Shown here: piece after piece, positions 40,043 to 48,597 of the stretch
How positions within the stretch are numbered: position 1 is the first letter of the stretch
How the letters are laid out: the number at the start of each line of letters is the position of its first letter
Source of the DNA: Hydrogenophaga sp.
GTDB taxonomy: Bacteria > Pseudomonadota > Gammaproteobacteria > Burkholderiales > Burkholderiaceae_C
Length of the DNA: 50,080 nucleotides
Direction: 5' to 3'
Assembly (NCBI RefSeq): GCF_019264445.1
Contig: NZ_JAHVAB010000036.1
Span: 1 to 50,080, forward strand
The notes under the pieces: generated by a model
Database searches by the model: none
Seen by the model: only the letters and a program-made list of their open reading frames with translations
What the model was told of the DNA's origin: nothing
Position numbers and translations under genes: made by a program

Positions 40043-40243
40043 TCACTTGCCTGGTTTGATGTCGGGGACCACCATCCAGCCAGCCCCCATCATCACAACC
40101 GCCGGGAACTTCTCGCCGGCCTAAGTCTTGCCCAGCATGGCCTTGTGCTCGCGGTAAGCCATCAACGCTGGCGACACGCCCAGGTGATTGATCGCACCAT
40201 GCTTGATGCTGCTGCAGTCTTGCTCGTCGAGCTTGCAGATCTC
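40043..40243 (-). pseudogene. Remnant of an unrecognised gene
   Basis: On the minus strand a coding-like stretch reads CKLDEQDCSSIKHGAINHLG, then SPALMAYREHKAMLGKT, a TAG stop, and in the same frame AGEKFPAVVMMGAGWMVVPD to a TGA at 40043. Third-codon GC bias continues across the stop, so this looks like the 3' end of a decayed gene. I do not recognise the family. Confidence 0.45.
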
Positions 40244-40260
40244 TGCACGCTGTTGTCAAC

Positions 40261-40706
40261 TCTCTAGCAATGTCAACTGCGCGCCTGAAACCTGTCTCTG
40301 CGCATTACCACGATGCATGAATAGGAGTGATCGCAATCCGGCACGCCAAGGGCATTCACGTTGAAAACTCGAACGGCAGCAACCGCTGCATAGACGACCT
40401 TCACTCAGACGTCCCAAGCGCTGAGGGAAGGCCGCAGCCAAAACCCATTGACAACGTCAGTTGACGAAAACTTTGGCACGAAATAGTGCAGTCGCAACAA
40501 CTAGTGACCTCCAGTCGCAGCACTTTGGCGCCAGTTCCATTTAATGTGGCGCTCTACGAGAGGGATCTGCCATGAACCGTCTTTCGATCCAATGTGAATT
40601 GTGGCGAAACTTCTCTTTGGCAGCTTCGGCCGACTGTCAACGACTAAACCAGTAAGTGATTGAGCCGCTCGCGAATGGCAGGCATCACGCAACCGCGAGT
40701 CATGGC
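40261..40706. other. Gene-free stretch before the recombinase operon end
   Basis: About 450 nt with no convincing gene. It contains another GGCAGC-AACC-GCTGC motif followed by AGACGACCT (about 40374-40402), similar to 21017-21045. It may mark an old boundary between cargo and the recombination module. Confidence 0.4.
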
Positions 40707-41258
40707 TTACTTCCCCTTGCGGCGCAGTGGAACGACGCTTGTACTGCATAAAACCTTGACCTGTTCAAGCAGAACATCGCGTTCGCCGCTCAGAGCGCCG
40801 AGTTGCACGCGAGCCTTAGCGAGTTCGGCCTCGAGCTGTTGCAGTTGCAATTCTGTGTCCCGATGCGATTGCGCCAGCTCTTCATACAGTTGTTTCCAAT
40901 CAGCGATCCGCTCCGCGAGAGATCGTTTCACGGCTTTCGCCGAGATTGCGTGTCGGCCTTTCAGGAAAGAGAGCCAAGATCGCACCTCTTGGCCGAGGTC
41001 GCGCTGTTTTGGGCTGAAGAACGTCGTCGAGTGCACGCCCGCCCTTCGAGCGACTTCTGCCGCTGAAACCGCCCCGCCGTTCTGAGGATAGATGCCGTTG
41101 TTCGCCGCCATCTCTTGCTCGATGGCCGCCATGGCTGACAACACCTGGCTCCGCGTTTCGGCGGACCGATGTTGCCCCCGCTCAAGTGCCTTGGCCCGGA
41201 TCAAATCTCGGGTGGCGTCCGACCGTTTCACGGAGCCTTTCGAATCGCTTGCACTCAT
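40707..41258 (-). CDS. Small HTH/coiled-coil recombination accessory protein (TnpC-like, DUF6262 type), 183 aa
   Basis: An N-terminal helix, a HTH (GAVSAAEVARRAGVHSTTFF) and a long C-terminal coiled coil (LYEELAQSHRDTELQLQQLE) resemble TnpC of Tn554, which directs orientation and efficiency of transposition. Its ATG overlaps by ATGA the stop of the third recombinase, making it the last of four coupled genes. Likely role: DNA-binding helper of the recombinase complex. Confidence 0.75.
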   Translation of the reverse strand: MSASDSKGSVKRSDATRDLIRAKALERGQHRSAETRSQVLSAMAAIEQEMAANNGIYPQNGGAVSAAEVARRAGVHSTTFFSPKQRDLGQEVRSWLSFLKGRHAISAKAVKRSLAERIADWKQLYEELAQSHRDTELQLQQLEAELAKARVQLGALSGERDVLLEQVKVLCSTSVVPLRRKGK

Positions 41259-43477
41259 GTGGGGTCCTTCGCGGGCTCAGCGCCCCCGTGATGTGCACCG
41301 GCACGAACAACCATCGGATGACACATCCACTTAACACGGAGGTGCTCGAAGCGCACGACGTGCGCGCGAATTTGTCCGGCCCACATTGCCTGCAGCAAGT
41401 CATCGTCCGTTTCGATTGCTGTCACATACTCTGCTACACATGAGGCTATCGCTGCATCTACGTCGTCTGTGAGGAAAGCCTCCTCAAGACGGTGGCTACA
41501 GTCGCTCTGGCAGTGAGCGGGCTCCGGGCGTCCCTTGCTCCTATTGCAAGGGCCTGCTTCGGAGCCCGGGAACTTGGTGCACAGCACCCCATGTCGCACG
41601 ACCTCCCAAGCCTTGCCTTGTAGCGTCAGCACCTCCGCAAGCTCACGTACGCTGTCTACCCCCCAAAGCTCTCCGCGTCTATGCGCTCGCTCTCGCTGGA
41701 CCTTGATCGCACGATCGATCATGAGGGCAGCTGGTCCGCCATACCCGCCAAGCGCAAGCCCGTTGTCGCCCGCGTCCTCTGCCGCCACGATCGACTCGAT
41801 CGCCTGTTTAGCGCGCATGACGCGCAATTCTCTTCCGACCTGCTCAATCTCGGCCTGGAGCGCCTTGTCGCTAAGGATGTAGTAGAGCGTCATCTCGATC
41901 GACTTGTGGCCAAAGACGTCCATCAGTACCTTCGGCGCATGAGTGATAGCAAGTGCAGCCATGCGCGCCACGGTCTTCCTGAACCTGTGTGGCCTCAGCC
42001 ATTGATTGCTAGGGCGCAGATCCATCCCGAGGGTTCTCGCATAGGACAGCATCGCCCTCTCCAAGTGCAATAGCGGCTTAGTCCGGTCGCTCGCCGATCC
42101 CCCAGAAACCTGAACCCAAAGGTGGTCCAGAGTGCTCCGGGCTACTGCCAGCTTTCCGTCCGTAGAGGGTTTTAGAGGTCCAATCGCCTCCACCAGCTTA
42201 ACCAGGCGTGACTGCTGCTCTATCGCGACTACTGCCAAGTCTGGAAGAACCCAGTCCCGTAGTTCGCCATCGTGACGTTGGACAAGTTTGAAGGTGCGTC
42301 CTTTTGCGTAGGGTCTGCCATCCGAGGCGTATGCAACGCAGTCGCGCCGCAAATCCAATGTTTCAGATCTCCGGCCTCCAGTGGAGAGGCAGACTACGAA
42401 GAGGTGTGCCAGTTGTAGGTTGCTCAGCAACCCGAAAATAGAAGCAAGGTTTCGCGGTGGCCATGCAGATCCCGCTGCCTCTCCCTCGCTCCCTTGAAGT
42501 GCTAGCTTTAGGTCAAACGGCGGCTTCTCGATCAACGCACCTTTGTCATCGCGCCATTCCCAATGTGAGAGGAGCTTCTCAGCGGCCAGCCGGCGTCGGT
42601 AGCCGATATTCGACGCAAGGGCACCATCGTCAGTTTCTTCCCAAATCTCCAGGATTCTCTGCGTGATCGCAAAGAGATTTGGCGCAAGAGATTCCATGAG
42701 CCAAAGGCTTCGCTGGCCCATCTCAGATACATACTCGTCAGGAAGCGGGAGATGTGAGTCGCGCTGGCGTTCACTGAGTCCAGGCGCAGCGTCCCCAGCA
42801 ACTTCTGTGATCTGACCCAGATCGTTTCCAATCCTGGGGAGGTCTTCCCAGCAACCTCGGTGGTGAAGCGCGTACATTCTGCGCACTTCTTTCAGTACCG
42901 ATTCACGCAGGCTGGCACTCAGGTGCGCCAGATCGTCAACGGTTACCACGCTCAGGAGGCCACCTGCTGTTGGAGCTACATCCTTGGAACGCAGCCAGTG
43001 GACCAGCGCAAGGGCAAAAAGAGTAGGCGCGATGTAGTAGGCGCAGTCCGCAACCTGGCCTGGATCCAGAGACCTCGCGTTTCCCTTTCTGCCCGTGCCC
43101 GCGGGACCCATTCGAAGTATAAGAAGATAGCGGGTGAGTGTCTCTACTGCGAGCTTCAAAAGACGTTCGTTACCCACGTCTTCGGCAATGAAGCGAAGTG
43201 ACTCGTCGGGAATGGCCGCGATAAGCCGAGCCCGAACGTCAACGTCGCGCTTGGCGGGCGTCACAAATGGACACCACCGTCGCGGCGTGATCCAGCGCCC
43301 AAGCACTTTACCGTGCTGAAGAATCGTTTGAGCGGCGACCAGTGATGTCACGTCGGCGGAAACAATCATCTCGGGGCTCATGAGAAGACGGACTTGTGCT
43401 CGTGTGCTCTCGATCTCATTGGACGGTGTTTCGCGCTCGCTGTCGGTCGCTAGAGCAGAACTGTTCCTCCCGCTCAT
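41255..43477 (-). CDS. Tyrosine recombinase 3 of the trio (740 aa)
   Basis: Start ATG 43477 overlaps the second recombinase stop by ATGA; the open frame extends upstream but would run into that gene. The C-terminal catalytic domain shows Arg I in LSTGGRRSETLDLRR, the H-x2-R of WLRPHRFRKTVARM and the final His...Tyr in VFGHKSIEMTLYYIL. The long N-terminal half is a helical DNA-binding region, and a cysteine-rich tail (GPCNRSKGRPEPAHCQSDC) may bind zinc. All catalytic residues seem present. It presumably cuts one strand type at the island core site. Confidence 0.85.
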   Translation of the reverse strand: MSGRNSSALATDSERETPSNEIESTRAQVRLLMSPEMIVSADVTSLVAAQTILQHGKVLGRWITPRRWCPFVTPAKRDVDVRARLIAAIPDESLRFIAEDVGNERLLKLAVETLTRYLLILRMGPAGTGRKGNARSLDPGQVADCAYYIAPTLFALALVHWLRSKDVAPTAGGLLSVVTVDDLAHLSASLRESVLKEVRRMYALHHRGCWEDLPRIGNDLGQITEVAGDAAPGLSERQRDSHLPLPDEYVSEMGQRSLWLMESLAPNLFAITQRILEIWEETDDGALASNIGYRRRLAAEKLLSHWEWRDDKGALIEKPPFDLKLALQGSEGEAAGSAWPPRNLASIFGLLSNLQLAHLFVVCLSTGGRRSETLDLRRDCVAYASDGRPYAKGRTFKLVQRHDGELRDWVLPDLAVVAIEQQSRLVKLVEAIGPLKPSTDGKLAVARSTLDHLWVQVSGGSASDRTKPLLHLERAMLSYARTLGMDLRPSNQWLRPHRFRKTVARMAALAITHAPKVLMDVFGHKSIEMTLYYILSDKALQAEIEQVGRELRVMRAKQAIESIVAAEDAGDNGLALGGYGGPAALMIDRAIKVQRERAHRRGELWGVDSVRELAEVLTLQGKAWEVVRHGVLCTKFPGSEAGPCNRSKGRPEPAHCQSDCSHRLEEAFLTDDVDAAIASCVAEYVTAIETDDDLLQAMWAGQIRAHVVRFEHLRVKWMCHPMVVRAGAHHGGAEPAKDPT

Positions 43478-45519
43478 GCCTCCCCCTGTAGCCCATCGAG
43501 ATCTATGACGAAATGCGTTCCATCGTATATCCGCGATTCCCAATCGCGTACCGATGCCGCCACGGCATCGTCGTTGAATCCGCTCAAGGCCAGCTCGGTG
43601 TTCTCCATCTCTTGACCAAAAGAGGACTCGAGAAAAGCGATAACAGACATTCTGCGCTGAATTGCTCGTAGCTCTGCCAACCTTTTCGTCAGCCCAGGAA
43701 GACTGTCTGGAAAGATAACGGCATGCTCCAAGCACAACATGCATCGCTGCACATGGCACATCGCCCTGCCATCCACTCGGAAGTTCGGTGCTATGTGTGC
43801 AGGTGGGCGCGTGGGATCCTTGCACCCAACTCCAATTCGACTTCGACTCAGCGTTCGATAGCTGTCCAAGCGCGCTCGCTCAACGGCATTCGCCTCACCG
43901 TCGCGCGAACACTTCGCCACGATGGTGGGGTCAAGTCGCTTGTGAACCTTGATTTCGCTCCACAAGGCATTGCTGAATGTACGAAACAACTCAACCGACT
44001 GATCGTTGAGTTGCGTTTTGTTGAGATAGATTTGTGTGCTCTGCGGACTTTTATGTCCGAGCGCCTTCATGACATACAGAACCATGCCGCCGCTGATTCG
44101 ATATGCATACGCGGCAAATGCGTCGCGGAAGTCTCCTGCCGTCATGGGCGCGATTTGTTGATCACGAGATCGGTCGGCGTTCAGCCTTCCAATCAGACCG
44201 TCCAGGAAGCTTGTTCCTTCGCCGCCGTTGACGCCCTTAGCGTACACCGACAAGTTTGGATCGAGCCAGACGATCTCGTCGGTGCTTGTCGCCACGTACA
44301 ACCAAGGAGACGACACACCAATCTGAAGCTTCGTCACGACCTTTCGTTGCGCGTCCAGTTGCTCTGCGGGCTCCCCATCCCGAAGCATCCGTTGATACTC
44401 GAATTCTTGCCTGTTCAACTCTTTGCGAAGCTGTACTCGCAAAGGCTCCGTCCGGCTGATTAGCGTCTGGATGACGACGCCTGCTGAACCTTGCGACTTG
44501 TAAAGACCTTCGCTGTACTGCTCACTTCGGCTCCGCGCCTTATATCCACGAAGCAGGTATCTCGTGGGATCTTTTGGATGGGTCTCGATGAACCCCGAAT
44601 TCGCGTCGATCGTGAGCAGCACCGAGGGGTTCCACCCGGTGGAGGCGAGACACAGATAAAAGGCATATCGAATGTCTTCCGCATCGGGATACCGCCCGCG
44701 AAACATGTCAGAAAGGCTGAAGCCGTCCGCGTAGAACGAGCTGGCATTCCTTCCATTCAAGACCTCGTCTTTGCGCGGACGAGGTTGTCCGGCATGTAGC
44801 TGCGCAGCCTCCAGCATCCTGTAATTCCGCAGTAATCGCAGCTCTTCTGCATCGGTTGGCTCGCGCCCGGCAAGGAGCTCGTCTGCGGTTTGCCATCGAT
44901 CCAGCGTGGCAAACCAGCCGTGTTTCAACGCAATCCGGACCTCTCGCACTTGCGACTCGGGCGGCAGGTGGCGGGCCCTTGGCCTAAACGCGGGGCGCGA
45001 CCAAAGCAATTGGCGAAGGCCTTGCGCCTTGCGCGCGATGTTGATTGCCGCAAGGACAGCACCGAAGGGGCCACGACGCATGTTGTCATCGAAGGCGCGC
45101 TGCCGGTGCAGTTCGCCGATGTCTTTGACGCTGCGCACTTTCTGTGACGGTACGCCATGATCAGCAAGGTCCCCTTCTACGACATCAAAAAGGCGCCACC
45201 ACTCGCGAAGGGCTTGCATATATTGTGCGACTGTCCTTGGTGCGGCGTACTCCCACAGGGCACGAAGTGCTGGTGCCAGCTCAGCAATCAGGTTTGGCCG
45301 GCCGGTGAAAGGACGCGCGACTCGGCGCCCTTTTCTGCCTCCTGACCGTCCATCGTCGCCATCAGCAAAAACACGAAGGTCGACAAGCTGAGGCAGCTCA
45401 TGCCTAGTCCAAAACACCAGCGGGTCACCTTCTTTGTGCTCAAGCTCCCTAGGTCGCACTAACGTGACTTCAGGAGCAAGCTGTCGAAGGTGGTCTTTGT
45501 TGTATCGCCGTATCGCCAT
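43474..45519 (-). CDS. Tyrosine recombinase 2 of the trio (681 aa), lacking Arg I
   Basis: C-terminal phage-integrase domain with ALGHKSPQSTQIYLN (His and Tyr nucleophile) and an arginine in AYAYRISGG, but the box I position reads STGWNPSVLL where active enzymes have GxRxSE; the arginine is Asn here, and the usual H of H-x2-R is also absent. A cysteine cluster (AMCHVQRCMLC) follows. TnpB-type members of such sets may play a structural or partner role, and this one looks catalytically compromised. It starts 3 bp after the first recombinase stop. Confidence 0.8.
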   Translation of the reverse strand: MAIRRYNKDHLRQLAPEVTLVRPRELEHKEGDPLVFWTRHELPQLVDLRVFADGDDGRSGGRKGRRVARPFTGRPNLIAELAPALRALWEYAAPRTVAQYMQALREWWRLFDVVEGDLADHGVPSQKVRSVKDIGELHRQRAFDDNMRRGPFGAVLAAINIARKAQGLRQLLWSRPAFRPRARHLPPESQVREVRIALKHGWFATLDRWQTADELLAGREPTDAEELRLLRNYRMLEAAQLHAGQPRPRKDEVLNGRNASSFYADGFSLSDMFRGRYPDAEDIRYAFYLCLASTGWNPSVLLTIDANSGFIETHPKDPTRYLLRGYKARSRSEQYSEGLYKSQGSAGVVIQTLISRTEPLRVQLRKELNRQEFEYQRMLRDGEPAEQLDAQRKVVTKLQIGVSSPWLYVATSTDEIVWLDPNLSVYAKGVNGGEGTSFLDGLIGRLNADRSRDQQIAPMTAGDFRDAFAAYAYRISGGMVLYVMKALGHKSPQSTQIYLNKTQLNDQSVELFRTFSNALWSEIKVHKRLDPTIVAKCSRDGEANAVERARLDSYRTLSRSRIGVGCKDPTRPPAHIAPNFRVDGRAMCHVQRCMLCLEHAVIFPDSLPGLTKRLAELRAIQRRMSVIAFLESSFGQEMENTELALSGFNDDAVAASVRDWESRIYDGTHFVIDLDGLQGEA

Positions 45520-45522
45520 CCA

Positions 45523-46848
45523 CTATTCCCCGGCGAGATCGAGTTCGTAGATGATGGACAGGTTGGTGCCGAGCATGTCGGCCACCCACTGGAGATAGAT
45601 CATCGTCGTACTGTCTCGCTTGTGCCCGAGTTGAGGCTGAATCTGTAGCCTGATGATGCTCATTGCGGTTGATTCGAGAAGCGCCGCGCTTGGATGGGGG
45701 CCATGCGATGCGAGGTGTTCGTGTTTCTTGAGCTCTCCCCAAAGGATCGAACACGCCCACCAGTCGCGCCCTAGGTGAGGTGACCACCCCTTGAAAGGCA
45801 GCTGGACGCTTGTCCAGGCCCTGTAAAGTTCACGCGCGTTCAAGCGCAACCCTGATACATCGTCGAGAAACAGGTGCACAGATTCCATGATGCACTTGCG
45901 CTTCCCCGACACGCTTTTCTCCCGCTCGACTAAACGCCGCAGCGCCTTAGGTCTCTCAATTTCCCGATAGCTGTGGAGGCGTTCGGCAAGGTCGAGCGGT
46001 ATCCAGATGCTGCGTTCCGGTCCCACCTTGTCGCCGTGATCAACACCATAACTAGGCCCCTTCGCGCCGAACTTGATGTCAATAAGAACGCGTTGCTCAT
46101 GCCGCGGCGCGTCCTCCTTGCTAAGGTGCCAGTCGCCTGGCCTCTCGGGTAGCGTGTCGGTTCTCAGGCACGCGACTTCTTCGCGCCGCATCGCCGTCAG
46201 AAGGACCGTCTCACACATCAGACCTTTGGTGTGTCCGCAGGTCTGGTACACCCGCTTGAGCCAAGCATGTAGCTGTTCGTCGGTAGGCATTCGGAGCCAG
46301 CGCTTGTTCTTCCGGATCTTTCCTTTTCGAACAGCAATTTGGAAGCTCTCATGGGCAACTGCACTGGTTGCACAGCCCATCTTGATGCTTCTGGTCTCAA
46401 CTGGGAACTCAAAGGTAGATCGGTGGCCTTTATCGGCTAGCCATGTCAGGAAATCGCACGCCTGCGTCACACGCAAGTTGATGGTTTGAGGGCTTAGCGG
46501 TGTAGCGTCTCTCGACCATGAGCCCCTCAGCATCTCGCCTTGATAACGGCCGTGCACATGGTTCGCGTAGTCACACGTCAATATGTCTACGCCTCGGGTG
46601 TTGGCCCACTCCAGAAAGTTTGCCAACCAGTGCGCGTAGTTGAGGATCGTCCTGTCTGTGGGGGGTGACCTAGGCTCACGGCCATGGGACACCGGGTCCC
46701 AAATCCCGAGTCCACGGTCAATGAGATACCGGCTTGCGAGGCGGTGATATCCAGGTCGGTTATCGAAGATACAAGGTAGCCGCGCAACCTTGCCGAAGCC
46801 TGCGGCTGTCGTAGCCACAGGATTGCTGAAGTAAACCCTGTATCCCAT
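45523..46848 (-). CDS. Tyrosine recombinase 1 of the trio (441 aa)
   Basis: First gene of the mobility operon; its ATG (46848) is 78 bp from the right island end. The N-terminal SAM-like domain (LNYAHWLANFLEWANTRGVD) precedes a catalytic domain with Arg I in TAMRREEVACLR (about 221-222), the H-x2-R of WSPHLGRDWWACSI and His...Tyr in QLGHKRDSTTMIYLQWV. All residues needed for strand cleavage are visible. It resembles TnpA of Tn554. Proximity to the end is typical of integrases that recognise their own attachment site. Confidence 0.85.
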   Translation of the reverse strand: MGYRVYFSNPVATTAAGFGKVARLPCIFDNRPGYHRLASRYLIDRGLGIWDPVSHGREPRSPPTDRTILNYAHWLANFLEWANTRGVDILTCDYANHVHGRYQGEMLRGSWSRDATPLSPQTINLRVTQACDFLTWLADKGHRSTFEFPVETRSIKMGCATSAVAHESFQIAVRKGKIRKNKRWLRMPTDEQLHAWLKRVYQTCGHTKGLMCETVLLTAMRREEVACLRTDTLPERPGDWHLSKEDAPRHEQRVLIDIKFGAKGPSYGVDHGDKVGPERSIWIPLDLAERLHSYREIERPKALRRLVEREKSVSGKRKCIMESVHLFLDDVSGLRLNARELYRAWTSVQLPFKGWSPHLGRDWWACSILWGELKKHEHLASHGPHPSAALLESTAMSIIRLQIQPQLGHKRDSTTMIYLQWVADMLGTNLSIIYELDLAGE

Positions 46849-46921
46849 CTAGTGCGCTCAATTTGTGAATAGAACCCACCATCAAAGATACGAGGTATCG
46901 ACTATCTCGTCTATTTTTTGT

Positions 46922-47887
46922 TTATCCGGCTATAACCATGAACAGCACCCCGTGGTGCGCCAGCGAAATCTCCCCCGGGCGCGGCGGCGAGCCCCCGCCC
47001 ACCAGGGCCACGGCGCTGGCGCTGTGGTGCGGGGCACAGGTGGGGCGCTGCCCCCAGCGCTCCAGCGCAAACCGCCCGGCGAGCGAGGCCACGGCGGCAG
47101 ATTCAAGCGCTTCGAGCGTGTCCATGGGCGGCAGCAGGCCGGCAAAGCGCTGCGCCAGCATCGACTTGCCCGAGCCGGGGGGCCCCACCATGAGCAGGCT
47201 GTGCCCGCCGGCGGCGGCGATCTCCAGTGCGCGCTTGGCGGCGGCCTGGCCTTTCACGTCGGCGAGGTCGGGGTAGGCGGGCGCGGCGCCCAGGGCCGTG
47301 CAGGCCAGCCGCGTCCAGCCCGAGGCCTCGGGCGGTTCGGCGTGGGCGGCGGCGCTGTCGGGCAGAAAGCGGGCCACCACGTCCAGCAAATGGCGCGCGC
47401 GGTACACCTGCGCCTGGGGCACGAGCGCGGCTTCTTCTGCGCTGCCCGGCGGCAACACAAGGCGGGTGACGGCGGCGGCCGCGGCGTCGTGGCGGTGCAG
47501 CGCCAGGCTCATGGCCAGCGCGCCGCGCACCGGGCGAAGTTCGCCCCCCAGAGAGAGCTCGCCCGCAAACTCCCAGCCGGCCAGGCGCGCCGCGTCGATC
47601 TGCCCGCTGGCGGCCAGGATGCCCAGGGCAATCGGCAGGTCAAAGCGCCCCGAGTCCTTGGGCAGGTCCGCCGGGGCGAGGTTGACGGTGATGCGCTTGT
47701 TGGACGGGAATTCCAGCCCCGCGTTGGCGATGGCCGAGCGCACCCGCTCGCGCGCTTCCTTCACCCCGGTGTCGGCCAGGCCCACCAGCGTGAAGCTGGG
47801 CAGGCCGTTGGCCAGGTGAACCTCCACGCAGACGGGGCGCGCCTCCAGGCCCAGGAGGGCGCGGCTGTGCACCAATGACAGACTCAT
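46922..47887 (-). pseudogene. comM: comM 5' fragment (two thirds of the gene)
   Basis: Encodes the N-terminal Lon-like domain (MSLSLVHSRALLGLEARPV, then FTLVGLADTGVKEARERVRS and RITVNLAPADLPKDSGRFDL) and the AAA+ Walker A (MVGPPGSGKSMLAQR). It proceeds to the Walker B strand GEISLAHHGVLFM, where the island interrupts it; four foreign codons (VIAG) and a stop follow. Loss of Walker B, sensors and lid should abolish ATPase activity. The C-terminal third is at 1054-1655. The host should transform poorly with longer heterologous DNA, as known for comM mutants elsewhere. Confidence 0.95.
46926..46940. other. attR: right island-chromosome junction
   Basis: Island end CCGGCTATA (46926-46934), one spacer base, then CCATG (46936-46940) shared with attL, then chromosomal AACAGCACC encoding comM VLF. 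Between the first recombinase ATG and this point lie 78 AT-rich nt that may contain arm-type binding sites. Confidence 0.85.
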
Positions 47888-48097
47888 GTGTGATTTCTCC
47901 CTGTTTCGGTGCGCGCCAGGGGCTGTGCGGTGCATTTCCATCGCCGGCACGTGCCGCACTCAAATGGTGCGCACTGCTTTGGTGTGGCCCGGTGCGGGCC
48001 GTGGGGGTGCTGGAGCCGCGTGGCCGGGCCACCGAAGCGCCCGCGCACTGTAGGCGCGCTCAGAGGCGGGAACCCCAGGGGGTAGGGTTGCCCGCGT

Positions 48098-48115
48098 CTG
48101 GCATGGTCTGTGCTT
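48098..48115 (+). promoter_or_regulatory. Sigma-54 promoter of glnK-amtB
   Basis: CTGGCATGGTCTGTGCTT matches the -24/-12 consensus TGGCAC-N5-TTGC, with GG at 48100-48101 and GC at 48112-48113 and the strict 10-bp spacing between them. It lies about 115 bp before glnK, agreeing with NtrC-controlled nitrogen regulation. Confidence 0.65.
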
Positions 48116-48212
48116 GGGGATGTAAGCGATTGAATCCGGGCCGAGGAAGTTCCCAAAGCCCCTCCGCAAACCGCGGTGTCGGCCCCCTGGTCTGAGCACC
48201 CTTCCGTTCTAG

Positions 48213-48566
<354 letters not shown>

Positions 48567-48597
48567 ACGCCGCCCCCTGAACAAGAAAGACACGGAC

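Larger units (their letters stand above)
1661..46940. mobile_element. 45.3-kb genomic island inserted in the comM Walker B codons, carrying a tyrosine-recombinase trio
   Basis: Both borders are defined by the two halves of comM. One end carries the complete recombinase operon (40707-46848) reading away from the right border. The joined ends would read CCGGCTATA, spacer ACCATGTA, TATAGCCGG: inverted 9-bp arms around an 8-bp spacer, as expected for a circular attP used by tyrosine recombinases. Excision leaving one CCATG restores the comM frame (518 codons). comM is a known island hotspot, for example for AbaR islands of Acinetobacter baumannii, but those carry Tn7-like transposition genes, which I do not see here. 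Cargo is a defence-like block, an aromatic catabolic cluster, small orphan genes and a sulfite/stress module. No conjugation or replication genes were seen. Confidence 0.9.

Noticed and set aside
1656..46940. Reading CCATG as a 5-bp target duplication of a Tn7-like (DDE) transposon, as for AbaR islands in comM
   Set aside because: No tnsABC/tniA-like genes were found, the ends are not TGT...ACA, and the inverted arms with an 8-bp spacer plus three tyrosine recombinases fit a core-site mechanism better.
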